DNA from: Nocardia cyriacigeorgica
GTDB lineage: Bacteria; Actinomycetota; Actinomycetes; Mycobacteriales; Mycobacteriaceae
Assembly: GCF_010868145.1 (NCBI RefSeq)
Contig: NZ_JAAGUY010000009.1
Span: forward strand, 62,001-126,000
Reading direction: 5' to 3'
DNA: 64,000 nt
How positions within the stretch are numbered: the first letter of the stretch is position 1; the number at the start of each line of letters is the position of its first letter. Positions 37,608-44,927 of this stretch are shown in pieces. The notes below the pieces were generated by a model. That model saw only the letters and a list, made by a program, of their open reading frames with translations. It did not search any database and had not been told where the DNA came from. The translations under genes and the position numbers were made by a program.

Positions 37608-38573
37608 TCACCCGGCGACGGCCGCCCCGATCTCTTCCTCATCGGTGTCGGCAAGAGCGAATCGGCGCCCGCCCGCGGTCTTCGCCGAGTACATCGCCCG
37701 GTCCGCACGACGCAGCAGATCGGTGAAATCGCAGGGACTACCCGGGGGCGAGTACGCGGTGCCGACGCTCGCCGATACCGGCACCGGACCCGCCGACGAC
37801 CACACCGGATCACGCAGAGCGGCCACGATGCGATGCGCGAGATCGCCGAGAGTATTGCGGGGCGGGTTGGTGGCCAGCACGAATTCGTCACCGCCGTAGC
37901 GGCAGATGACGGTATCGGGCGGGCAGACCTCACGCAGCCGGTTGGCCAGGTCCACCAGCACCTCGTCGCCGACAGCATGACCGTAGCCGTCGTTGATCTG
38001 CTTGAACCGGTCCAGGTCGATCAGCAGCAGTCCGACACCGCGATTCGGGTCGGCGGCCATCAATCGGACCCGATCCTGGAGCAGGGTCCGGTTGGCGAGG
38101 TCGGTCAGCGCGTCATGGGTGGCCTCATGACGGAGTCGATGCTGGAGCGCCGCGATCTCCCGCACCCGCACCGATACCGCGGCCGAGATGTGCTGCTCCT
38201 GCTGGGCGAGCGCGCGCTCCTGCAGCGCCTGGGCGTAGCTGTCGATGGCCTGGCTGGCGACGAACGGCCACCGGGTCGCGGTGAGCGATCCGGGCGGGCC
38301 CGCGCGGAAACCGAGCAGGGTGCGGGTGGCCTGCGCCAGCATGCGAATTCGTTCCAGTGGCGCTTCGGCCAGTCGCGCGCCGAGCATTCGGGCTTCCAGC
38401 ACGGGAAACGGTTCCGATCCGGCCAGTTCGAGCAGTCGCTCGATGATCTCGGTCAGAACAGGTTCCAGCTGTTGTGGGGCCGCGTCGACGCCGGACTGGG
38501 CGCAGACGGTGCGCGCCCATGTCCGTGCGGTCTCGGCGACCGGCGGTCGGTTCTCAGCCGGCATGGTGCTCAC
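37608..38573 (-). CDS. GGDEF-domain diguanylate cyclase
   Basis: A 321-residue protein: an all-helical N-terminal region (about 1-145) of no recognised sensor family, then a GGDEF domain with RYGGDEF at 225-231 and the conserved HDALTDLANR start. It makes cyclic di-GMP if active; the active-site residues are all present. The RxxD inhibitory site upstream of GGDEF is not seen (CPPD instead), so product feedback may be absent. No membrane helix. Confidence 0.85.
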   Translation of the reverse strand: MSTMPAENRPPVAETARTWARTVCAQSGVDAAPQQLEPVLTEIIERLLELAGSEPFPVLEARMLGARLAEAPLERIRMLAQATRTLLGFRAGPPGSLTATRWPFVASQAIDSYAQALQERALAQQEQHISAAVSVRVREIAALQHRLRHEATHDALTDLANRTLLQDRVRLMAADPNRGVGLLLIDLDRFKQINDGYGHAVGDEVLVDLANRLREVCPPDTVICRYGGDEFVLATNPPRNTLGDLAHRIVAALRDPVWSSAGPVPVSASVGTAYSPPGSPCDFTDLLRRADRAMYSAKTAGGRRFALADTDEEEIGAAVAG

Positions 38574-38990
38574 CGGACACAGGTGACGACTCCGCGCGGG
38601 CTCCCCGTTCCGAGCCCGACACCGGTGTCACCACGGTCGTTCTCACTGCTACGCGGATGGTCCACCTCGTCGGGTGCACGCTCACCGCCCCCTTTCCAGA
38701 TACCCCCGTTCCGGCATAAAGGATCCTAGCAAGCCGATCGGCAACGAAGAATCATGTTTTGTAACAAGTTCTCGTCGACGGCCCATGGCGATCGGGTATG
38801 TGATCGCTACGAGGGCGTAAGCGTTACACGCCGATTCGAGTTAGCTCAGAAATCGCTGACTGGTCGGCTGATTGCCGCACATGTGCCCGGCGACGCCACG
38901 GCGAGGGGCTGATTGGCGTTATCGGACACGAGTTCGGTACAGTCGCTGATGCACACGACATCGTGGCGATCCCATCGGTGTCGTATGCCT
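38574..38990. other. no gene seen
   Basis: Stretch between the GGDEF gene and tRNA-Gly. No open frame with a ribosome site or recognisable product. It must hold the promoters of the GGDEF gene (minus) and of the tRNA pair (plus), but I see no clear -35/-10 pair. Confidence 0.5.
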
Positions 38991-39061
<71 letters not shown>

Positions 39062-39094
39062 CAGAACACAGAATGCTCGCCCCTGGCGAGGCCA

Positions 39095-39168
39095 CGGGGT
39101 GTAGCGCAGCTTGGTAGCGCATCCGCTTTGGGAGCGGAGGGTCGCAGGTTCAAATCCTGTCACCCCGA
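39095..39168 (+). tRNA. tRNA-Pro (anticodon TGG)
   Basis: Acceptor CGGGGTG pairs with CACCCCG; discriminator A; anticodon loop TTTGGGA; T-arm GCAGG-TTCAAAT-CCTGT. It lies 33 bases behind tRNA-Gly and is probably co-transcribed with it. It is the last feature of the conserved chromosomal block and a candidate integration site. Confidence 0.95.
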
Positions 39169-39177
39169 CATCAGAGA

Positions 39178-39207
39178 AGCCCCTGACCCATGCAACGGCC
39201 AGGGGCT
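39178..39207 (+). terminator. hairpin terminator of the tRNA-Gly-tRNA-Pro unit
   Basis: AGCCCCTG and CAGGGGCT pair around a 14-base loop, ten bases past tRNA-Pro. Confidence 0.65.
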
Positions 39208-39221
39208 CTGTGCTGTCGCGG

Positions 39222-39941
39222 CTAGATGCCGTCGGTCGCCATCGGGGCGGCGGGCAGTTCCGAATGGCGGGCGAAGGCCTGATCGATGAGCTCCGAAGCG
39301 GCCCTGGTGGCGATCAGGCGGGCAATGGCCAGATCGGTCTCCAGCTTGGTGCGATCCTTCGGAGTGCGGCCGGACTGCTCGTAGTTCTGGCCGGCCAGCA
39401 GGTAGAACACCTCGGCGGCGTACCGGTCGGCAATGCGGTCGCAATCGGCGCGCAGGCGCTCGACGAACTGGAAGGTCGTGTCCACCGGAAGCCCGGCATC
39501 GCTGAGCCTGGTGGCGAGGTCGCAGCAGCGCGGGTTCGTCACCCGGTAGGCGTCGAGCGGATCGTCGCTGGCCGCGAGGGCCTGCTTCACGTAGTCCGGT
39601 AGCTCGGGAGGGGCCTCGCGTTCCTGCGGCTCGTCCGCAGGTCGCTGGGCATCCGGCGACTCGCCGGGCGGCTGGTCGGCGACGCCGAGCACGTCGGCGA
39701 GGCCGTCGCCACGATCCCAGGCATCGAGCAGTTCCCTGATGCCGTTGAGCTTCATGCCACGACCGAGCAGGCGGCTGATCGTCTGCAGCCGATTCAAGTG
39801 GTCGGACCCGTAGTACCCGATCCGCCCCCGCACGTCGGGTGACGGCAAGAGCCCCCGTTCGTGGTACACGCGCACGCTGCGCACGGTGGTATCGGCTACC
39901 CGCGCCAGTTCGTCGATCGTGTACTCCGCCTCTGCTGCCAT
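39222..39941 (-). CDS. MerR-family transcriptional regulator
   Basis: A 239-residue MerR protein: winged helix at residues about 5-75 (YTIDELARVADTTVRSVRVYHERGLL) and a long helical C-terminal part without the Cys of metal sensors. The inner ATG is chosen; upstream in-frame codons have no MerR match. It is divergent from a WhiB gene, sharing a promoter region with a 15-base direct repeat. Inducer unknown; it could control the accessory region that follows. Confidence 0.82.
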   Translation of the reverse strand: MAAEAEYTIDELARVADTTVRSVRVYHERGLLPSPDVRGRIGYYGSDHLNRLQTISRLLGRGMKLNGIRELLDAWDRGDGLADVLGVADQPPGESPDAQRPADEPQEREAPPELPDYVKQALAASDDPLDAYRVTNPRCCDLATRLSDAGLPVDTTFQFVERLRADCDRIADRYAAEVFYLLAGQNYEQSGRTPKDRTKLETDLAIARLIATRAASELIDQAFARHSELPAAPMATDGI

Positions 39942-39996
39942 GCCTACTAGGAAACCACAACTAGGCCCGTAGAAAAACGGACCGTGATGAAATGGG

Positions 39997-40053
39997 CCGT
40001 TACATGGAGGCAAGGAACGTAAAGATTCGATCAACGTCCCGTTACTTGGCGGC
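39997..40053. repeat. 15-base direct repeat in the merR-whiB promoter region
   Basis: CCGTTACATGGAGGC (39997-40011) and CCGTTACTTGGCGGC (40039-40053): 13 of 15 bases equal, exactly 42 bases apart, which is four helical turns. Likely a regulator binding twice on the same face. Confidence 0.5.
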
Positions 40054-40215
40054 GGATTCGCTTGCTGTTGGACCAACGGTCGGTTAACGTTCGATTGACC
40101 GGTTTTCGAGCCGGTTTCCGGAGACTGTCGAGCAGCTCCGATGAATCCCCCAGCGCGCTCGCGCGACCACGGACGCACATCGCTACGGTGTGTCCTCGGC
40201 TTCCCGGAGATTGCC

Positions 40216-40668
40216 ATGACTACTGCTCGGACGAATCTGCTCGACCGCGACGATCTCGCGGCACCGCGGATCACCACCATTCCCGCCAGGTCCAGCGCGC
40301 GGCCACCATGCGCGGACACCCCCGACAACTGGGACCTGGACGCGGGCACGCCCGACGCGTGGCGGACCGCGGTCCAAACGTGTAGCGGCTGCCCGGTGCT
40401 GGCGCAGTGCAAGCAACTGGCGGAAATGCTCATCGCCCGTGGCGATTACCCACGATCGATGATCTGGGCCGGAACCGCGTACGACGCATCCGGTCATGTG
40501 GTAGACGACTTGGACAAACACCGTGTCGCGGCGCTGGACAACAAGCGTCCGATGCGGATCATCCGTAATGGTCCACGTCCGAGCCGGATCGAATCCGGTA
40601 CCGGCGCACCGCGCCGCCACCTCGTCCTCGGCCGTCCGCTCCGGCCGACGGGGACGGGTGGACACTGA
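40216..40668 (+). CDS. WhiB-like iron-sulfur regulator
   Basis: A 150-residue WhiB-family protein. Four Cys (32, 56, 59 and 65; C-x23-C-x2-C-x5-C) can hold a [4Fe-4S] cluster, and SMIWAGTAY replaces the G(V/I)WGG turn of the family. The C-terminal half is basic. Such proteins bind the sigma factor and respond to redox or NO. The ATG has GGAG at seven bases. It is divergent from MerR and next to the secretion locus. The turn and the long tail are divergent, so it is not one of the standard WhiB1-WhiB7 types. Confidence 0.82.
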   Translation: MTTARTNLLDRDDLAAPRITTIPARSSARPPCADTPDNWDLDAGTPDAWRTAVQTCSGCPVLAQCKQLAEMLIARGDYPRSMIWAGTAYDASGHVVDDLDKHRVAALDNKRPMRIIRNGPRPSRIESGTGAPRRHLVLGRPLRPTGTGGH

Positions 40669-40718
40669 TCGTCCGGCAGAGGTTGTCCTGCTGGACATGT
40701 TGTAGGAGAACGTAGTTC

Positions 40719-41609
40719 ATGACCTATGTAGCGCTCGAAATCGGCACGTCCAGGTTCGCGGCTACCCGCGTGGACCCGGACGAGGGGCTGGTGGAGATCC
40801 ATGAGATCCCGGTGCCGGATCGTGCTGCATGGGATCGGTGCAGTGAACTCCTAGCCGAAGTGGTGGCCGGTGCCGACGTCATGGGCGTCGGCATCGCCTC
40901 CACTGGGCCGATCGATATGACCGCGGGTGTTGTTGCGCCGAGCAATGTTTCGGACTGGCAGTCGGGGTTCGCCATTGTCGACGCGGTACAGAGGATGTTT
41001 CCGGGGGCATCGATCGAAATCGCCCTCGACGGCGTGGCCCTTGCGTTGGCCGAGCGGTATCTCGGTAGCACCACTGAGGTGCCCGATGCGTTGTCGATCA
41101 TGGTATCGGAACGGATCACCGGTGGTGTGCAGGTCGGTGGGTTGACCGTGGTGGGGCGCACCGGGAACGGCGGGCATATCGGCCACGTTCTCGTATCCGG
41201 CTTCGATGACGTCTGCGACTGTGGTGGCCGGGGCTGTCTGGAGGCGGTCGCGGGTGGGAAATCGGCGATGCGCTGGGCTCGCGCGAATGGGTGGAGCGGC
41301 AACGGGGTCGAAGACCTGCTCGCCGGCGCTCGTGATGGTCATGAGGTCGCGGTCGCCGCGATGACCCGAGCAGGAACTGCCCTCGGCCAAGCGATTTCCT
41401 CGGTGACCGCGCTGCTGGATATCGACCTGGTTGTTCTGAGCGGTAGTCTCGCCGCGCCAGGCTCAGCGCTGTGGAAGCCTATGAACGCGGCCGTCGCCAC
41501 TCACGCGCGGCTCAGCTTTCTGCCGGGTTTGCGCGTGGTTGCCTCCGAGCTCGGCGAGAATGCCATTCTCTCTGGCGCTGGCTTGCTGTCTCTTGCTGAC
41601 CAAGGTTGA
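40719..41609 (+). CDS. ROK-family protein, probably not a normal sugar kinase
   Basis: A 296-residue ROK fold. The zinc site is intact: His153/His156 with CDCGGRGCLE (Cys166, 168, 173). The ATP-phosphate loop, usually DIGGTK, reads EIGTSRF at residues 7-13, and the catalytic Asn-Asp pair is Leu-Asp104. ATP binding is therefore doubtful, although the Asp is kept. No DNA-binding domain is fused. It could be a sugar-sensing or moonlighting protein. Strong GGAG before the ATG, and a strong terminator behind it. Confidence 0.75.
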   Translation: MTYVALEIGTSRFAATRVDPDEGLVEIHEIPVPDRAAWDRCSELLAEVVAGADVMGVGIASTGPIDMTAGVVAPSNVSDWQSGFAIVDAVQRMFPGASIEIALDGVALALAERYLGSTTEVPDALSIMVSERITGGVQVGGLTVVGRTGNGGHIGHVLVSGFDDVCDCGGRGCLEAVAGGKSAMRWARANGWSGNGVEDLLAGARDGHEVAVAAMTRAGTALGQAISSVTALLDIDLVVLSGSLAAPGSALWKPMNAAVATHARLSFLPGLRVVASELGENAILSGAGLLSLADQG

Positions 41610-41680
41610 TCCTAACCCCATACTCCGCCTTGGTCCCTCCGTCACGTGACACGAAATTTGCCAGGCATAGTGAGCTGTTG

Positions 41681-41717
41681 CCACGCTGCACCCGACCCGC
41701 TGTCGGGTGCAGCGTGG
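41681..41717 (+). terminator. strong hairpin between the ROK gene and the secretion operon
   Basis: CCACGCTGCACCCGAC, loop CCGCT, and the exact complement: a perfect 16-bp stem, the longest uninterrupted one found in the window. It insulates the downstream operon from ROK transcription. Confidence 0.8.
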
Positions 41718-41824
41718 CTGGCTTCAGCCTCCGGCGCTGCCGGGTCGATCGATGTGAATCACTCGTTTAGTAACACTCGTGACCAGTTGTACGGCAGACT
41801 GTGTGAACAGACCTGCGAAGGTTA

Positions 41825-41853
41825 TTGAACGGCCCGCTATATAACGGTACATT
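41825..41853 (+). promoter_or_regulatory. sigma70-type promoter of the conjugation operon
   Basis: TTGAAC, 17 bases, TACATT, located 84 bases before the first gene of the operon, in an AT-rich patch. GTTAT and ATAAC around the spacer form an inverted repeat that could be an operator. No other promoter is needed up to 50.8 kb because the genes are nearly contiguous. Confidence 0.55.
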
Positions 41854-41936
41854 GTGAAGTGTGACAACGGCGCATTCGGTAAGTCCATCCGAAGTGCGCA
41901 CGTGGTACTGGCGAGTCGGATGAGGGAAGTAGCGCA

Positions 41937-43073
41937 GTGATCCCGTGGGTGACGGTCGAAACATTGGCGCCGGACGTTCAGACGGTGGCATCGGTGGGGG
42001 ATGAGGCGCGGGGGTTCGCCGGGTGGAGACGCGTCTTGCAGCGCATATTGTCGAAAACGCCCGCGCTGTACGACAGTCTGTCGACACGCGGGATCGGTGA
42101 GGCGATCGACGCGGCCCAAAAGATGGCAGAGGACGTCGACCTGACGATCCCGACCGCTTCCGGGCCGCACCGACTCCTCATCAGGCCCGTGTTCGGCCCT
42201 GCGCGCCAGGTGCATGCTCTGCGCATCTGGATCGGTCCCGGTTCCGAACCGGTGCCCGAACTGCGCGCTGCCGTCGGAGTGAGCTGGGATCTGGATGCCC
42301 AGATGATCTGCCAGCCCAATAGCATCTCGGGGCTGCCTGGCATGGTCGCCGAAGAGTACGTGCCACGGGTGTCACTCGCCGAGGTTTTCCAGCGATTCAC
42401 GGGGTTCGACCGACATGCCGAGGTGCTCGCGATGCTCTATGCGCCGCAACCCGGCGACAAGCTACAGCTCGAGGCGGCCGTCCGAGGGGGATCCGGCGAC
42501 CCGGCGAAACTGCTCATCACGATCCGTGCCAGGGCTGACGCTCAGGTACGTGGTGCTTGGCTGCTGATCGAGGACATCACCTCCAGCACCACAACGGTCA
42601 ACTCGCCCAACCTCGAGCACGTCGGGTTGCGGGAGGCCCACCGCAGGGCGGGCACGCACTTGGCTGTTATCCAGATCTCGCACGCGAGCATCGCGCATTG
42701 GCTGACCGACCCGGCACCGTGGATCCGGTGGGACTATTTGTTCCGGCCCATTGACGTGTTCCATCCTGATGATCGTGCTCGATTGCCGCTCATCGCCGAT
42801 CGGCTACGAGCCGGCGAATCGGCCGGCCTGACGATGCGTACGCTCGACTACGGCGGCGACTATCGGTCGACTTCGCTACTGCTGCACCCGTATCCCGGCA
42901 CACGGCACCGTGATCTGGCCATAGGCCAGCTCGTGCGCGCGACCGGCGAGAGGCCGATGCTGGACGATTCGCGCTACGGCTTGCCCCTGCATCGTGTGCG
43001 TACTCCCATCGGGTATGACCATCAGCTTCGGCATTGGCTGGCCGGTAGGCAGAATCACAGTCCTGCCTACTGA
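41937..43073 (+). CDS. GAF/PAS-like protein at the head of the conjugation operon
   Basis: A 378-residue soluble protein. The layout of two mixed alpha/beta domains (about 70-200 and 205-365) recalls GAF/PAS-type proteins (the DUF5593 type) found near mobile loci in mycobacteria; this assignment is tentative. No membrane helix and no known catalytic motif. GTG start with GGGAAG nine bases ahead. First gene after the promoter, so a regulatory or signal-sensing role for transfer is plausible but unproven. Confidence 0.5.
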   Translation: MIPWVTVETLAPDVQTVASVGDEARGFAGWRRVLQRILSKTPALYDSLSTRGIGEAIDAAQKMAEDVDLTIPTASGPHRLLIRPVFGPARQVHALRIWIGPGSEPVPELRAAVGVSWDLDAQMICQPNSISGLPGMVAEEYVPRVSLAEVFQRFTGFDRHAEVLAMLYAPQPGDKLQLEAAVRGGSGDPAKLLITIRARADAQVRGAWLLIEDITSSTTTVNSPNLEHVGLREAHRRAGTHLAVIQISHASIAHWLTDPAPWIRWDYLFRPIDVFHPDDRARLPLIADRLRAGESAGLTMRTLDYGGDYRSTSLLLHPYPGTRHRDLAIGQLVRATGERPMLDDSRYGLPLHRVRTPIGYDHQLRHWLAGRQNHSPAY

Positions 43074-43118
43074 TCGTGCTCCCCAATTTTGGGAACGATA
43101 ACGGGGTCGGAATCGGCA

Positions 43119-44138
43119 ATGATCTCTACCATTTCGAATGTGCGCACACTGGCCGGTAGCTCGGTGGATTCTGGCGAAGCACTGCTTCGCCGGATGGCCG
43201 CGCGCCGCCGTCGTGACAACGCGGTGATCGCCGTGCTGGCTGTGCTCGCCGTGCTCGGCGGCGGGCATGCGATCTTCAGTTTCCTGTTCACCAAGCCTGC
43301 CCCCGACAACCGAGGGCTGGAAACGGTGGCGATCGTGGGCCGGGCTCAACTGGCAGGAACCTTCGCGCAGGACTACGTGGTCACCTACCTGAGCGCGAGC
43401 GACAGCCAGAAGGAACGGCTGGCCCAATTCGTCGCGGACCCATCGCGGATGCGACTACCCAAGGCCGGGCGTCAAGTGACGGACCCGGCAGTGGTTTTCG
43501 TCCGGCGTACCGACGTCCAAGGGGGGCTGGACATCTGGACGGTCACGGTGTCGGTACGGATCGCCGGCGCCACTAATGGCGCCGGCGCCAGACAGTTCTA
43601 TCGCGTGGCGGTTTCGCTGACCGACGGCAGGATGCGGGCCCTCGGCCTCCCCGCCGAGGTGACCCCGCCCGGCCGCGGTCTCGATCTGGCCACGGTCTAC
43701 AACACCACCTGCCCGGCCGACGCGCCGGTGTCCACGGTGGCTTCCGGCTTCCTTGCCGCGTATCTGACCGGATCGGGCGATATCACCCGATACATCGCCC
43801 AGGGTTCGGGAATCACAGCGCTGGCACCGCCGCCCTACACGAAAGTGGGCGTTGCCGCGGTCAATGCCGACGAAACGAACTGCGGGAAGAGCGGTTCGAC
43901 GGTTCGAGTGCTCGTCTCGGTGAACCCGAACGCTGGAGGGACGGAGGTGGCTGCGCTGGAATACCCGCTGACCATGATCAACAATGGCGGCCAGTGGCAG
44001 GTCCAGACGATGGACCAGGTTCCGGCGCTCGCCCAACCTCTCGCCGTGATCGCCGAAGGGTCAAAGGACCAGGCAACCGGCCCAACCACGTCAGCACCGT
44101 CGAGCACGGCGGCCGTCCCGCCAGCGACGCACAACTGA
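43119..44138 (+). CDS. conjugal transfer protein, TcpC/VirB8-like
   Basis: A 340-residue bitopic protein: a short cytoplasmic N-terminus, one membrane helix (about residues 32-52) and an extracytoplasmic part with two NTF2-like repeats (about 70-175 and 200-310), then a Thr/Ser/Pro tail. This is the layout of TcpC, the VirB8-type scaffold of Gram-positive conjugation systems. The ATG at 43119 is preferred but its ribosome site is weak. Position two in an operon with PrgI-, VirB4- and VirB6-like genes supports the call. Confidence 0.72.
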   Translation: MISTISNVRTLAGSSVDSGEALLRRMAARRRRDNAVIAVLAVLAVLGGGHAIFSFLFTKPAPDNRGLETVAIVGRAQLAGTFAQDYVVTYLSASDSQKERLAQFVADPSRMRLPKAGRQVTDPAVVFVRRTDVQGGLDIWTVTVSVRIAGATNGAGARQFYRVAVSLTDGRMRALGLPAEVTPPGRGLDLATVYNTTCPADAPVSTVASGFLAAYLTGSGDITRYIAQGSGITALAPPPYTKVGVAAVNADETNCGKSGSTVRVLVSVNPNAGGTEVAALEYPLTMINNGGQWQVQTMDQVPALAQPLAVIAEGSKDQATGPTTSAPSSTAAVPPATHN

Positions 44139-44157
44139 TCGGCGAAATGAGTGCACA

Positions 44158-44418
44158 ATGGGTAACAATCTCACCGGCGTCCTGCTGGTAATCCTGCAAT
44201 TCGTCCGCGCTGCCGGGCTGATCCTGATCGCCATCATCGGCATCGGAACGCTCATCAGCGAGGGCGCGAAATCCAAACTGTCTCCCGCCAAGGTGCTGAC
44301 CGTCGCCGGTTCTGCCATCCTCGCGGGGGTCTTGATCTGGCTGCTGCCGACTCTGATCAATCACGCTCGCTGGGAAGTGAATACGGTGGTCCCGGATGCC
44401 CCAGTGGGCGCATACTGA
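44158..44418 (+). CDS. small two-helix membrane protein of the conjugation operon
   Basis: An 86-residue protein with two hydrophobic helices (about 7-33 and 45-65) joined by a polar SEGAKSKLSPAK loop. Size, topology and place directly before the PrgI-like gene resemble the small VirB2/TrbC-type or TcpD-type subunits of conjugation systems. No signal-peptide cleavage site is clear. The stop and the next start share one base (TGATG). Confidence 0.55.
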   Translation: MGNNLTGVLLVILQFVRAAGLILIAIIGIGTLISEGAKSKLSPAKVLTVAGSAILAGVLIWLLPTLINHARWEVNTVVPDAPVGAY

Positions 44419-44927
44419 TGGCTCAGGTCATCAAGGTCTTCACGCCGATCAAGCGTGTGCCGGTGGTGGTGGGGAAGGCGCAGAACGGACAGAAGCTGCC
44501 GTTCGGGCCGTACACATTGCCGCAAGTCGGTGCCGGCGTGGTGATCATGGCGGTCACAGGCATATGCGCGATGAACGTGCCGGTCAACCCGGCGGTCACT
44601 TTCGTGTCCGGTACGGCAATCGCAATTCTGGCCGTGTTCCTGTTCGGGTTGGTGCCGTATACCGGCGTTCGGATCACATCGCGCGCGTGGTGGTTCGCCC
44701 GTCTCATCTTCATCCGGAAGCCAGTGTCGGCCTCGGGCATGCCGGTGACCGAGGAGTCCTCTCGCAATACGGTGTTCGTCTCCGAGACCGTTGTGGTGTT
44801 CTTACCCGATCGGCCCACGAGTCAGCGGCCACAGCCTGCGTTGCCTGCTGGTGGTTGGCTGAGGGAACTGGTCGGCGGTAGTCGAACGGGGTTGCCCGCC
44901 AATGGTTCCGGAGTAGGGGTCGCCTGA
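44418..44927 (+). CDS. PrgI/VirB3-like inner-membrane protein
   Basis: A 169-residue protein with two adjacent membrane helices (about 38-57 and 60-80) and a cytoplasmic C-terminal tail. This is the SCO6880/PrgI pattern that precedes and binds the VirB4 ATPase. Overlaps both neighbours by one base (TGATG at each end), so stoichiometric production with VirB4 is likely. Confidence 0.68.
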   Translation: MAQVIKVFTPIKRVPVVVGKAQNGQKLPFGPYTLPQVGAGVVIMAVTGICAMNVPVNPAVTFVSGTAIAILAVFLFGLVPYTGVRITSRAWWFARLIFIRKPVSASGMPVTEESSRNTVFVSETVVVFLPDRPTSQRPQPALPAGGWLRELVGGSRTGLPANGSGVGVA

